Below are positions 18,138 to 27,663 of a stretch of 64,000 bases of DNA, piece after piece (the stretch's first letter is position 1; every line of letters begins with the position of its first letter). Both the position numbers and the translations under genes were made by a program. The notes below the pieces were generated by a model. That model saw nothing but the letters and a program-made list of their open reading frames with translations. It was not told where the DNA came from and did not search any database. Origin of the DNA: an uncultured Aquimarina sp. (GTDB lineage: Bacteria; Bacteroidota; Bacteroidia; Flavobacteriales; Flavobacteriaceae); contig NZ_CANLMP010000002.1 of the NCBI RefSeq assembly GCF_947492405.1, positions 1 through 64,000 of the forward strand, given 5' to 3'.

Positions 18138-18722
18138 ATGAAAAAGATGCAATGGTTTAATGAACCAGATAAATGGGAAATAATTAATGATACTTCGTTG
18201 TCTATGTATGTAACGCCTAATACAGATTTCTGGAGAAAAACTCACTATGGCTTTACTGTGGACGATGGGCCTTTTTATTACACTATTATTGGTGGAGAGT
18301 TCGAATTAAAAGTAAAAATAACCGGTGTATATAAAAGTAGGTTCGACCAAATGGGAGCAATGATTAGAATAGATGAAAAAACCTGGATTAAAGCTGGTAT
18401 AGAATATGTGAACAAAAAAATTAATTTAAGTGCTGTTGTCACTCATAAATATAGTGATTGGAGTATCGTTGAGTTACAACAAAAACCTGACTTCGTTTGG
18501 TTAAAGATCATACGAAGATTGGATGCAATAGAAATAAAATACTCATTAGATAATGAAGACTACACTTTGATGAGATTAGCATACTTCCCCGATAACACAC
18601 CTACGATGGTAGGATTAACTGCAGCTTCTCCGGATGGAGATGGGTTTGATGCTTTATTTGAAGATTTCGCCATTAAGCACCTCCCTGATAAACGAAGAAC
18701 TGAGTGGTTAAAACAAAACTAA
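18138..18722 (+). CDS. DUF1349 family protein, concanavalin-like fold
   Basis: The 194-residue protein shows the DUF1349 pattern: W...TPNTDFWRKTHYGF near the start, then FELKVKITGVYKSRFDQMGAMIRID, WIKAGIEYVN, and the end GLTAASPDGDGFDALFEDF. The family has a jelly-roll fold like family 16 glycosidases and yeast YOR226-like proteins, and is thought to bind sugars; no activity is established. It has no signal peptide, so it is probably cytoplasmic. It stands alone, preceded by a spacer with GTTAGCAATCC and followed by CGCTAACACC. Confidence 0.8.
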   Translation: MKKMQWFNEPDKWEIINDTSLSMYVTPNTDFWRKTHYGFTVDDGPFYYTIIGGEFELKVKITGVYKSRFDQMGAMIRIDEKTWIKAGIEYVNKKINLSAVVTHKYSDWSIVELQQKPDFVWLKIIRRLDAIEIKYSLDNEDYTLMRLAYFPDNTPTMVGLTAASPDGDGFDALFEDFAIKHLPDKRRTEWLKQN

Positions 18723-18993
18723 CAGAAGAAAACGAATCGCTAACACCAGTAATATGTAATGAAAACTATTCAAAAGCCTACTGTTATTTGATGACTTTTA
18801 AATTAGCTCAGAACATCTACCTAACATTTAAATCACAAGTAATTCGAATTTTAGTACCTTAATAACAGGGAATATAGATTGCTTCAGGAACAAAAACTAT
18901 GATACAGTAAGGGATATCACGGAAAAGTGTGGTATTACTAAAAATAACAAAAGAGATTAATACTGTTTATACAACATTAATACAAGTTATTAT

Positions 18994-19311
18994 ATGATAA
19001 AAACAATTGCGCTAGTCCTTTATTGGATTGTTATCATCTCTATTATAAACATCCTGGGTAGATATCTATATATTTATTTTATTATAGGGTATCACTATAT
19101 GTACGCTATATATATTCTTCTAGCAGGGTTTTATGCTACACTAATTTCTATAATTATCTTTTTTGTTGTAAACTATTGGATAACTAAAAAAAGAAAAGAG
19201 CAAAACTTATTTTCTTCTACTAAAACTAGATTACTAACCATGATTATTTCAATAATCATAGCTCTTATAATCGAACTGATATATACATTTTCTGCATCTC
19301 TCTACACTTAA
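18994..19311 (+). CDS. small three-helix membrane protein
   Basis: The 105-residue protein has three clear hydrophobic helices (IALVLYWIVIISIINIL; YAIYILLAGFYATLISIIIFFVV; LTMIISIIIALIIELIY) joined by a basic loop WITKKRKEQN. It looks like a genuine inner-membrane protein. I do not recognise the family, and nothing nearby hints at a role. Confidence 0.6.
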   Translation: MIKTIALVLYWIVIISIINILGRYLYIYFIIGYHYMYAIYILLAGFYATLISIIIFFVVNYWITKKRKEQNLFSSTKTRLLTMIISIIIALIIELIYTFSASLYT

Positions 19312-19444
19312 TATAGATTCAGGAGATTCTAACAACAGAACAAAGAACAAGTATACCAAACATATTTTTAAATCAAAAAAACTGAATCACAACAAGGTAT
19401 CACAACAAAATGACAATCTTTTCCTACGATCCATATCAAAAATG

Positions 19445-19452
19445 TATATTTG
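19445..19452 (+). promoter_or_regulatory. -7 promoter box of the menG-porT unit
   Basis: TATATTTG lies 15 bp before the menG start codon and matches the Bacteroidota -7 consensus TAnnTTTG. No clear -33 TTG is seen at 19 bp. Confidence 0.5.
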
Positions 19453-19467
19453 CCTAAATTTTTTTGA

Positions 19468-20196
19468 ATGTCAGAAAAAATAACTCCATACAACGATAAA
19501 AACAAAACCAAAAAAGAACAGGTTACCGAAATGTTTGATACGATTTCGGGCAACTACGATGGTCTTAATAGAGTAATTTCTTTTGGGGTTGATATAAAAT
19601 GGCGTAAAAAAGTTGTAAAAATTGTTACTAATTCCAAACCTAATAAGGTTCTTGACGTTGCGACTGGAACTGGTGATTTGGCAATTAATCTAGCCAAAAC
19701 CGGTGCCTCAGAAATTATTGGCCTCGATATTTCGGCCGGAATGTTAGCTGTAGGAAAAGACAAGATAAAGGCTAAAAAATTGGATCAGATCATCTCTATG
19801 GTAAAAGGTGATGGAGAAAGCTTACCATATGAAGAAAATTATTTTGATGCGATTACAGTAGCTTTTGGTGTAAGAAATTTTGAAGACTTAGAACAAGGGC
19901 TTTCAGAAATATACAGAGTACTAAAACCAGGTGGTGTATTTGTAGTTCTAGAAACCTCCGTACCTACCAAAACCCCTTATAAACAGGGATATAAACTATA
20001 CACATCTTCAATTTTACCTTTAATTGGAAAGATCTTTTCCAAAGATAGATCTGCATACTCATACCTTAGCGAAAGCGCTGCAGCTTTTCCTTATGGAGAT
20101 GCTTTCAACAATATTTTGAGAAAAATTGGGTTTATAGAAGTCGAGGATAATCCGCAAACTTTTGGTGTTGCCACAATTTATACAGCCACAAAATAA
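19468..20196 (+). CDS. menG: demethylmenaquinone methyltransferase
   Basis: The 242-residue class I methyltransferase makes the final C-methylation in menaquinone synthesis (MenG/UbiE). Motif I is VLDVATGTGDLAI near residue 65. Family signatures are FDTISGNYDGLNRVISFGVDIKWR at the start (shown as FDTISGNYDGLN) and the second UbiE signature RVLKPGGVFVVLE. Bacteroidota use menaquinone, so MenG activity is more likely than UbiE. It is followed after 1 bp by porT, a pairing common in this phylum. Confidence 0.95.
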   Translation: MSEKITPYNDKNKTKKEQVTEMFDTISGNYDGLNRVISFGVDIKWRKKVVKIVTNSKPNKVLDVATGTGDLAINLAKTGASEIIGLDISAGMLAVGKDKIKAKKLDQIISMVKGDGESLPYEENYFDAITVAFGVRNFEDLEQGLSEIYRVLKPGGVFVVLETSVPTKTPYKQGYKLYTSSILPLIGKIFSKDRSAYSYLSESAAAFPYGDAFNNILRKIGFIEVEDNPQTFGVATIYTATK

Positions 20197-20197
20197 T

Positions 20198-20920
20198 ATG
20201 AAAAAAGTTTTTATAGCAATAGCTGTTATCGTTTGCACTCAGAATGTGAGTGCACAATTGTTTTCTAAAGAACGTGTTAGAAATCTTCAGAATTACGATA
20301 AACCACGATTAAGTTGGGGGTACATCCTTGGTTTTAATAGCTATGATTTTAATTTTGATTATAAAGCTACACCAGAGGGAGAAGAACCTATACTAGATGG
20401 GGACATACAAGTTGCTAAATCTGTAGGGTTTAATGTTGGATTGCTGGGTAACCTTAGAATCAATGATTACTTAGATCTAAGACTGGAACCTCAGGTATCT
20501 TTTGTAAGAAGAGACCTTACGTTTAACTCACCCGATCTTGATGATAATCAATCTCAAAGAGAAGTTACATCAACCTATGTGCATATTCCATTATTATTAA
20601 AAGTTTCTACGAAAAGGCTCAATAATTTTAAACCTTTTATCGTAGGAGGAGTTTCTACTTCTCTTAATTTATCCAGTAACGAGGATAACCCTGATGATAA
20701 TAGCGTTGGGCAATTTAGAACTAAAACCAGGACTAATTATTTTGAGTTAGGTTTTGGGATAGACTTTTATATGTACTACTTTAAATTTACACCTTCGATA
20801 CGTGGAGTATTTGCTATGTCTGATGAATTAGTAGCTGATAGTGATCCGAATAGTCCTTATACTTCTACTATTGATAAAATGTCGTCAAGAGGGCTTTTTA
20901 TCAATTTTACTTTTCAATAA
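20198..20920 (+). CDS. porT: PorT-family outer-membrane barrel, type IX secretion
   Basis: The 240-residue protein starts at ATG 20198 with a signal peptide (MKKVFIAIAVIVCTQNVSAQ). The mature part is a beta-barrel of the PorT/OMP_b-brl_2 type: LSWGYILGFNSYDFNFDY, later FKPFIVGGVSTSLNL, and a terminal Phe-x-Phe-x strand end NFTFQ. PorT is required for type IX secretion in Porphyromonas and Flavobacterium. The place right after menG matches the usual locus. The alginate lyase at 31.5 kb carries a T9SS tail, so the system is needed by this cell. Confidence 0.88.
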   Translation: MKKVFIAIAVIVCTQNVSAQLFSKERVRNLQNYDKPRLSWGYILGFNSYDFNFDYKATPEGEEPILDGDIQVAKSVGFNVGLLGNLRINDYLDLRLEPQVSFVRRDLTFNSPDLDDNQSQREVTSTYVHIPLLLKVSTKRLNNFKPFIVGGVSTSLNLSSNEDNPDDNSVGQFRTKTRTNYFELGFGIDFYMYYFKFTPSIRGVFAMSDELVADSDPNSPYTSTIDKMSSRGLFINFTFQ

Positions 20921-20925
20921 AAAAA

Positions 20926-21657
20926 CTAGATTCTTCTAAATTCATTTAGGATAATTGCAGTTGCTGTTGCTACATTAAGGCTCTCAGTTATTTGAGTATT
21001 TCCAAATCTTGGTATTGCAATTCTTTTGGACACTAATTTTTCTATTTCTGCAGAAATACCATTAGCCTCATTACCCATTACAATAATCCCCGTTTGAGGT
21101 AATTGTTCTCCATAAATTATTTCTCCATCCATAAAAGTACCATATATCGGCATTTTATTTTTTTGAGAAGTTAAAAAATCCTGTAGATTAGTGTAGATAA
21201 TATTCACTCTTGTAAGAGAACCCATAGTTGCCTGAACTACTTTTGGATTAAAACAATCTACTGTTTGCTCAGAACAAACTAAGCCCGTAATACCAAACCA
21301 ATCACATAAGCGAATAATAGTCCCCAAGTTACCTGGATCTCGAATATCATCTAATGCCAAAATCAAACCATTGTCATTTACAGGTTTAACTTTTGGAATA
21401 TAAAATATTGCCACTGCGAACTGGGGGGTTGTTAAGAAACTAATACTCTTCAATTCTGTTTCAGTCACCACAAAGGTCTTGTCTGATGATGTTTCAAAAT
21501 AAGAGGCATCTAATACAAAAAGAGCGTGAAGTTCTAAATCCGCTTCTAAAAGTTCATTAATCACCTTTTTCCCTTCTGCTACAAACAATCCATGTTGTTT
21601 TCGGTACTTTTTTTGATGTAAACTATTTATTAATTTCTTTTGGTTTTTGCTAACCAT
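20926..21657 (-). CDS. TrmH/SpoU-family RNA 2'-O-methyltransferase
   Basis: The 243-residue SPOUT enzyme methylates ribose 2'-OH in tRNA or rRNA using SAM bound in a knot. Motif 1 is LALDDIRDPGNLGTIIRLCDWFG, motif 2 IVMGNEANGIS, motif 3 IPRFGNTQITESLNVATATAI (each shown in part). The N-terminal part KKYRKQHGLFVAEGKKVI is the substrate-binding domain. I chose ATG 21657 because a longer in-frame start at 21852 would overlap the divergent Omp85 gene by more than 150 bp. The exact RNA target is unknown. Confidence 0.9.
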   Translation of the reverse strand: MVSKNQKKLINSLHQKKYRKQHGLFVAEGKKVINELLEADLELHALFVLDASYFETSSDKTFVVTETELKSISFLTTPQFAVAIFYIPKVKPVNDNGLILALDDIRDPGNLGTIIRLCDWFGITGLVCSEQTVDCFNPKVVQATMGSLTRVNIIYTNLQDFLTSQKNKMPIYGTFMDGEIIYGEQLPQTGIIVMGNEANGISAEIEKLVSKRIAIPRFGNTQITESLNVATATAIILNEFRRI

Positions 21658-21694
21658 ACAAATAATGTATTTTTGACACAATAATGAATTTCGA

Positions 21695-24259
21695 TTGAAA
21701 CACCTGCACACAAAAATAGTATTTGTTGTATTAACTACAATTTTTTTAATTTCATGTAATGCAATTAAAAGAGTGCCAGAAGAGGAATACCTATTAACTA
21801 AAAATGAAATTTTTGTTGATAGTGTTAAAACTAATGATACTAAATTATTCAATCAACTATATCAAAAACCTAATTCTAAACTTGCCTGGACTCCTCTTAG
21901 ACTACATATTTATAATCTTGCTAAAGTACATCCAGACTCCTCATATCAAAATTGGCTTTATAAAACACCTAACAGAGAGCGAAGGTTAAATAATTTCTTA
22001 TCTAAGAAACAAGTAAATCGACTAGGCACAGGTTATACAGGCCTTAACAATTGGCTAAAAAAAACCGGAGAAGCTCCTATTATAGTTGACGAATCCAAAG
22101 CGAAACGTTCTGTTAAGAGACTACAATCATATTACTGGAATAATGGGTGGTTTAATGTAGAAACCGATTACAAAATTAATCTAGAAGAAAACCAAAGAGC
22201 ATCTGTAGCATATTATGTTCAACCTCATAAACCATATTTTATTGATTCTCTTCATACTAAAATAGAATCTAAGGCAGTAGATTCCATTTATAAACTGAAC
22301 CAAAGTGAATCTTCTATAATCTCAGGAAAACAGTACAGAACATTAGACATAGAGGCTGAAAGAGAAAGATTAACACGATTATACAGAAATTCAGGACTAT
22401 ATCATTTCGAAAAAGAGTTTATTAAATTTGATGCAGATACCATAAACACAAACCAAAAAATACAACTTAACTTACTAATTAACAATAGACAAATAACAGA
22501 AGGGGAAGAAACCAAAAGAATCCCTTTTCAGGTTCATAAGATTAGTAAAGTAAACATCTTTACAGATTATTCTTATCAAAACAAGGATGAAAAACCTAAA
22601 GACAGTGTATCCTATAATGGATATAACATATACAGTTATGATAAGCTTAGATACACCCGTAAGGCAATCACCAACTCTATTCTAATAACACCAGGAGAAA
22701 TTTTTAGAGATAACGATCGAACACTTACCTATAATCAAATTAGTAACTTAAAAACCTTTAAATACCCTAATATACGTTATAGTGTAGATCCAGAAGATCC
22801 TAATGGAACTGATCTAATAGCAAATGTTTTATTGACACCCAGAAAAAAATATAGTACAAATGTAGAATTTGATGTATCTACATCTAATATTCAGGTATTT
22901 GGAATTGGTTTTAGTGGTTCTTTTTTGATAAGAAATGTTTTTGGTGGTGCAGAAATTTTCGAAATCTCAGCAAGAGGAAGTGTAGGTTCATCAAAGGATC
23001 CAGTAGATCCGGATGGACAGTTTTTTGATATTTCAGAAATTGGAGTAGATCTTAAATTATCGTTCCCTAAAATAATATTCCCATTACAAACAAGAAGAAT
23101 TATTCCAAAATACATGTCTCCAACGACCAATCTTATTTTTGGTATTAATTCACAACAAAACATAGGACTTGATAAGCAAAATGCTTCTGGAATATTTAAT
23201 TACCAATGGAAACCAAGTACAAAGCTTACAAATCAGATCGATTTAGTAAATGTACAATATGTTCGAAATCTAAATACCGGTAACTATTTTAATGTGTACT
23301 CTAATTCATTTACAAGACTTAATAATATTGCCACAGAAGTACTTGATGCTAACTCACCTTTCTTTGACCAAGAAAACACGAATCAAAATGTATTATCTAT
23401 TCCCTTGGGTGCCAATAGTTTTATTGCGCAATCCTTGGGAGAAAATACTAATGGTGATTTGACTACAGATCAATTACAGGAAATCAGAAATATTAACGAA
23501 AGAAAAGAAAGACTAACGGAAGATAACCTGATTTTTGCCTCTAATTACACCTATCTAAAAAACAATCGAGAAAATCTTTATGATGAAAACTTCTCCAGGT
23601 TTAGAGCGAAAATTGAATTCGCCGGGAATGTTTTAAACGCCGTTTCTAATCTTGCAGGATTAAAAGAAAACTCTAATGATCGTTTTGAAGTATTTGGTGT
23701 AGAATTCTCACAATATATCAAGACAGAATTGGACTACATAAAACATTGGGATTTGGGTAGAAAAAGTGTGTTAGCTATCAGAGCATTTGGCGGCATTGCT
23801 CTACCCTACGGAAATGCTAATAGCATTCCATTTGCTCGAAGTTTTTTTGGTGGAGGACCAAATGATAATCGTGCCTGGTTGCCATACGACTTGGGTCCAG
23901 GAAGTAGTGGTGGTAGAAATGAGTTTAATGAAGCTAATATGAAACTAGCAATAAATGCAGAATATAGATATAAGATCTTAGGAGCTCTCAATGGCGCATT
24001 TTTTATTGATGCAGGAAATATCTGGAATGTATTAGATAGTGTAGAAGAAGAAGATGCCGTTTTTTCTAGGTGGGATGATCTTCAGGAAATTGCTGTAGGT
24101 AGTGGCCTGGGTTTACGATATGATTTTGATTTCTTTGTCGTAAGACTAGATTTAGGTTTCAAAACATTTAATCCAGCAAGAATCGAAGACCAAAGATGGT
24201 TTAAAGGGTATAATTTTTCTGAAGGTGTTTATAATGTTGGAATCAATTATCCTTTCTAA
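21695..24259 (+). CDS. Omp85/BamA-TamA family outer-membrane assembly protein
   Basis: The 854-residue protein has a lipoprotein-type signal (VFVVLTTIFLISC, then NAIKRVPEEEYLL), POTRA-like repeats to about residue 380, and a C-terminal 16-strand barrel. The barrel includes SFFGGGPNDNRAWLPYDLGPGS and ends in GINYPF with a terminal Phe. It assembles or translocates proteins at the outer membrane. The only fitting start is TTG 21695, since the nearby ATG at 21684 is out of frame and stops at once. A lipidated N-terminus is typical of Bacteroidota TamA-like proteins. It diverges from the trmH-type gene. Confidence 0.9.
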   Translation: MKHLHTKIVFVVLTTIFLISCNAIKRVPEEEYLLTKNEIFVDSVKTNDTKLFNQLYQKPNSKLAWTPLRLHIYNLAKVHPDSSYQNWLYKTPNRERRLNNFLSKKQVNRLGTGYTGLNNWLKKTGEAPIIVDESKAKRSVKRLQSYYWNNGWFNVETDYKINLEENQRASVAYYVQPHKPYFIDSLHTKIESKAVDSIYKLNQSESSIISGKQYRTLDIEAERERLTRLYRNSGLYHFEKEFIKFDADTINTNQKIQLNLLINNRQITEGEETKRIPFQVHKISKVNIFTDYSYQNKDEKPKDSVSYNGYNIYSYDKLRYTRKAITNSILITPGEIFRDNDRTLTYNQISNLKTFKYPNIRYSVDPEDPNGTDLIANVLLTPRKKYSTNVEFDVSTSNIQVFGIGFSGSFLIRNVFGGAEIFEISARGSVGSSKDPVDPDGQFFDISEIGVDLKLSFPKIIFPLQTRRIIPKYMSPTTNLIFGINSQQNIGLDKQNASGIFNYQWKPSTKLTNQIDLVNVQYVRNLNTGNYFNVYSNSFTRLNNIATEVLDANSPFFDQENTNQNVLSIPLGANSFIAQSLGENTNGDLTTDQLQEIRNINERKERLTEDNLIFASNYTYLKNNRENLYDENFSRFRAKIEFAGNVLNAVSNLAGLKENSNDRFEVFGVEFSQYIKTELDYIKHWDLGRKSVLAIRAFGGIALPYGNANSIPFARSFFGGGPNDNRAWLPYDLGPGSSGGRNEFNEANMKLAINAEYRYKILGALNGAFFIDAGNIWNVLDSVEEEDAVFSRWDDLQEIAVGSGLGLRYDFDFFVVRLDLGFKTFNPARIEDQRWFKGYNFSEGVYNVGINYPF

Positions 24260-24346
24260 AAACAATCCCTGTTTTTCATCCTTAAATATAAAATTCATTC
24301 CGTATTATTTTACTATTTTTGTTGGCTTATTAACTAAAAGTAAATT

Positions 24347-25414
24347 ATGAGTCACAACATCAAACCAGGAGTTGCTACAGGAGACGAAGTGCAGGCTATC
24401 TTTAATTATGCTAAAGAAAAAGCCTTTGCTTTACCAGCAGTAAATGTAATTGGATCTAATTCGATTAACGCTGTATTGGAAACTGCCGCAGAATTAAACT
24501 CACCTGTAATTATTCAGTTCTCTAATGGAGGGGCACAATTTAATGCAGGAAAAGGACTTTCTAATGAAGACCAAAAAGCGGCAATTGCAGGAGCTACTGC
24601 AGGAGCAAGACACGTTCACTTAATGGCCGAGGCCTATGGAGTACCAGTAATTTTGCATACTGACCACTGCGCAAAAAAATTACTCCCATGGATCGACGGA
24701 TTATTAGACGCTGGAGAAGCTTTTTATAAAGAAACAGGAAAACCTCTTTATAGTTCTCATATGATTGATCTATCAGAAGAACCAATTGAGGAAAATATAG
24801 AGATTTGTAAAGAATACCTTGCTCGAATGAGTAAGATGGGTATGACTTTAGAAATTGAACTTGGAATTACAGGAGGTGAAGAAGATGGTGTAGACAACAG
24901 TGATGTAGATGATTCTAAGCTATATACACAACCAGAAGAAGTTGCTTATGCTTATGAAGAATTAAGTAAAGTTAGTGACAAATTCACAGTTGCAGCCGCT
25001 TTTGGTAACGTTCATGGCGTTTACAAACCTGGTAATGTTAAATTAACTCCAAAAATCCTTAAAAATTCTCAAGAATTTATTTCTGAAAAATATAATGTAG
25101 AACATAACCACATTGACTTTGTATTTCACGGAGGAAGCGGTTCTACCTTAGAAGAAATCAGAGAAGCTATTGGATATGGAGTGATTAAAATGAACATTGA
25201 TACAGATCTTCAATTTGCATTTTGTGAAGGTATTAGAGATTACATGACCGGTAAAATCGATTACTTAAAAACACAAATTGGAAACCCTGATGGAGCTGAG
25301 GAACCTAATAAAAAACATTACGATCCTAGAAAATGGTTAAGAGAAGGAGAAATCACTTTTAAAAACCGACTTAAAAAGGCTTTTGAAGATTTAAATAATG
25401 TAAATACATTATAA
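24347..25414 (+). CDS. fbaA: class II fructose-bisphosphate aldolase
   Basis: The 355-residue zinc enzyme cleaves fructose-1,6-bisphosphate to DHAP and glyceraldehyde-3-phosphate. Zinc ligands are in LHTDHCAKK (HxDH, about residue 105), the Glu of the LEIELGITGGEEDGV segment, NVHGVYKPG, and FHGGSGSTLEEI; MNIDTDLQFAF gives the phosphate-side motif. It is the long FbaA subtype found in E. coli. A strong terminator follows. Confidence 0.96.
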   Translation: MSHNIKPGVATGDEVQAIFNYAKEKAFALPAVNVIGSNSINAVLETAAELNSPVIIQFSNGGAQFNAGKGLSNEDQKAAIAGATAGARHVHLMAEAYGVPVILHTDHCAKKLLPWIDGLLDAGEAFYKETGKPLYSSHMIDLSEEPIEENIEICKEYLARMSKMGMTLEIELGITGGEEDGVDNSDVDDSKLYTQPEEVAYAYEELSKVSDKFTVAAAFGNVHGVYKPGNVKLTPKILKNSQEFISEKYNVEHNHIDFVFHGGSGSTLEEIREAIGYGVIKMNIDTDLQFAFCEGIRDYMTGKIDYLKTQIGNPDGAEEPNKKHYDPRKWLREGEITFKNRLKKAFEDLNNVNTL

Positions 25415-25429
25415 TACGATAGAAAACCA

Positions 25430-25466
25430 AGCTGAAACTCATTATAACAAAGAGTTTCAGCTTTTT
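25430..25466 (+). terminator. intrinsic terminator after fbaA
   Basis: AGCTGAAACTC pairs perfectly with GAGTTTCAGCT and is followed by six T. It separates fbaA from accD. Confidence 0.88.
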
Positions 25467-25481
25467 TAATACAAATAATTT

Positions 25482-26342
25482 ATGGCTTGGTTTAAGAGAA
25501 CTCAAAAAGGTATACAGACTGCTACTGAGGACAAAAAAGATGTTCCAAAAGGGCTTTGGTATAAGTCCCCAACAGGTAAAATAGTTGATGCAGAACAACT
25601 GGAAAAAAATTTTTATGTGAGTCCTGAAGATGGGTATCACGTAAGAATCGGTAGTAAAGAATATTTCGAAATTCTTTTTGATGATAATAAGTTTAAAGAA
25701 TTAGATAAGAATCTAACTTCTAAGGATCCTCTTAAATTCGAAGACAAAAAGAAATACACTGATCGTCTTAAAGATGCTCAGGAAAAAACAAACCTTAAAG
25801 ATGCCGTTAGAACTGCGGTTGGAAAATCAAACGGTAACGATTTAGTTATCGCATGTATGGATTTTTCGTTTATCGGAGGTTCTATGGGAAGTGTTGTAGG
25901 AGAGAAAATTGCAAGAGCTGCTGATCATGCTCTTAAAAACAAAATTCCTTTTATGATCATCTCTAAATCCGGAGGTGCTCGTATGATGGAGGCTGCACTA
26001 TCATTAATGCAATTGGCTAAGACTTCTGCTAAACTTGCTCAATTAGCAGACGCCGGAATTCCTTATATCTCTCTATGTACAGATCCTACTACAGGAGGTA
26101 CTACAGCATCTTTTGCTATGCTGGGAGATATTAATATCGCAGAACCTGGAGCACTAATCGGATTTGCAGGTCCTCGTGTGGTTAGAGACACTACCGGAAA
26201 AGAACTTCCTGAAGGTTTCCAAACGGCAGAATTCCTTAAAGAACATGGCTTTCTGGATTTTATCACTCCAAGACAAAACCTAAAAGAAAGAATAAACTTA
26301 TATCTAGATTTAATTATGAATCGACCTTTATCGGCTATTTAG
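25482..26342 (+). CDS. accD: acetyl-CoA carboxylase carboxyltransferase subunit beta, zinc ribbon residues missing
   Basis: The 286-residue protein pairs with AccA to move the carboxyl group from biotin to acetyl-CoA, the first step of fatty acid synthesis. The start ([29 protein letters not shown]) and the crotonase-like core ([40 protein letters not shown]) are typical. The four Cys of the zinc ribbon seen in E. coli AccD are all replaced: KSPTGK stands where KCDSCG is expected, and YVSPEDGYH where VCPKCDHH is expected. Only 15 bp from the fbaA terminator, it has its own short leader. Confidence 0.95.
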   Translation: MAWFKRTQKGIQTATEDKKDVPKGLWYKSPTGKIVDAEQLEKNFYVSPEDGYHVRIGSKEYFEILFDDNKFKELDKNLTSKDPLKFEDKKKYTDRLKDAQEKTNLKDAVRTAVGKSNGNDLVIACMDFSFIGGSMGSVVGEKIARAADHALKNKIPFMIISKSGGARMMEAALSLMQLAKTSAKLAQLADAGIPYISLCTDPTTGGTTASFAMLGDINIAEPGALIGFAGPRVVRDTTGKELPEGFQTAEFLKEHGFLDFITPRQNLKERINLYLDLIMNRPLSAI

Positions 26343-26370
26343 ATCAAAACAATTTAAGTTTAAAATTTAC

Positions 26371-26399
26371 AACCCGGTTTTTGCCGGGTTTTGTTTTTT
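26371..26399 (+). terminator. intrinsic terminator after accD
   Basis: AACCCGG and CCGGGTT form a stem around TTTTTG and are followed by TTGTTTTTT. Confidence 0.85.
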
Positions 26400-26523
26400 A
26401 AACAGGTTATATCCCCCTAAAAAAAGGGGTGTTACATATATAAAACTTACAAAATCAAGCAGTAGATTTACAAAATACCCACTTCCCTTTCACACAAAAA
26501 CTAATACCTTAATTATTTTTAGT

Positions 26524-27519
26524 ATGAGACTTAGAATGGCGGTTTATAATGTAGATTGGATGCGTAAACTATTTCATACCGACGGCACACCAATTACCAA
26601 CGGAGATGCAGGTAAAAGAAGTCAGCAATTGGCAACTATAATCAATACCATGAACCCTGACTTTATTGGAATTGTTGAAGGACCAGACACCTTGGTAGAT
26701 GGTAGTAAAACAGCATCCATACAACTAGAAAATTGGGCATTACATTATGGACTCAATATTAATTTTAAAGGAGTTCATGGGTATCCTTCTAGCGGTCAAC
26801 AAGAATTATGCGCGTTATATGACAGTTCAAAGATCAAAGTGAAGTTTACTCCTACAATAGACCCAAAAAATCAATTTAATGAAGCCTTTTTAGTAGATAC
26901 TACGAATAGACTGATTAAAGAGCAGTATAAACATTACAGACCACCTCTAGAACTTACTATCAATACAATATCGGATGAGCATTTTACAAAAATCATTATA
27001 GCCCACACAAAATCCAAAGGAATTTTTGCTCCGGTTGACTATGCAAAATTTGAACAAATATCAGAAAGAGATCGAATGAGGTTATATGCAGAATGCATGT
27101 CTATCAGAAAAAGATGTAATGATTATATTAAAGAAGGACACAATGTAATTGTTATGGGAGATATCAATGACGGAATCGGGATGGACTTTTATGAAAACAG
27201 ATTCAATAAAAGTGCTGTGGAGATATTGTTAGGAGACGTCTGGGAACCAGCAATGATACTTACATCAGTCTTACCAAAACCTAAATGGACAAGTAATGGA
27301 TGGAAACCTTCATCCAGTAGGTATAGAGATAGAATTACGGAGGATTACATCAATGTCTTAATCGATCATATTTTAATTAGTAAAAACCTAAAGCACGGAA
27401 AAGCCAAAGTATGGAATCCATATGCTGAAAAAGAAGACAATATAATTCAATCAATAAGTAAAAGTTTAAAAGCAGCTTCTGATCATTTTCCGGTTGTAGC
27501 TGAAATCGAAAATATATAA
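26524..27519 (+). CDS. endonuclease/exonuclease/phosphatase-family protein
   Basis: The 331-residue protein has the EEP fold motifs in order: RMAVYNVDWM at the start, the metal Glu in IGIVEGPD (about residue 53), VIVMGDINDG (about 213) with the catalytic Asp-x-Asn, and the terminal AASDHFPVVAEI giving the catalytic His. It has no signal peptide, so it would act in the cytoplasm on a phosphodiester or phosphoester. DNA repair nuclease, phosphatase or other roles are all possible. It is followed by a large inverted repeat. Confidence 0.85.
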   Translation: MRLRMAVYNVDWMRKLFHTDGTPITNGDAGKRSQQLATIINTMNPDFIGIVEGPDTLVDGSKTASIQLENWALHYGLNINFKGVHGYPSSGQQELCALYDSSKIKVKFTPTIDPKNQFNEAFLVDTTNRLIKEQYKHYRPPLELTINTISDEHFTKIIIAHTKSKGIFAPVDYAKFEQISERDRMRLYAECMSIRKRCNDYIKEGHNVIVMGDINDGIGMDFYENRFNKSAVEILLGDVWEPAMILTSVLPKPKWTSNGWKPSSSRYRDRITEDYINVLIDHILISKNLKHGKAKVWNPYAEKEDNIIQSISKSLKAASDHFPVVAEIENI

Positions 27520-27548
27520 AAATCCTGAAAGTAACACTGCTTTTAAAA

Positions 27549-27620
27549 TGTCACATTGAGCGGAGTCGAAATGTATTGAAAGTCAATACATATTATTTCT
27601 CGACTCCGCTCAAAATGACA
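27549..27620. repeat. REP-like nested inverted repeat between converging genes
   Basis: Outer arms 27549-27569 and 27600-27620 pair through TGTCA, TTGAGCGGAGTCGA and their complements, with two mismatches. Inside is a second perfect hairpin, ATGTATTGA-aag-TCAATACAT (27571-27591). It sits exactly between two converging stops and may serve as a terminator for both. A related but weaker element lies at 10206. Confidence 0.7.
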
Positions 27621-27663
27621 GGAAAATTATAATTTTAAGATCTTATTATTCATAAACTAAACG

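Noticed and set aside
21658..21852. 65-codon N-terminal extension of the SPOUT methyltransferase
   Set aside because: It overlaps the divergent Omp85 gene and has no resemblance to the family N-terminus; ATG 21657 fits.
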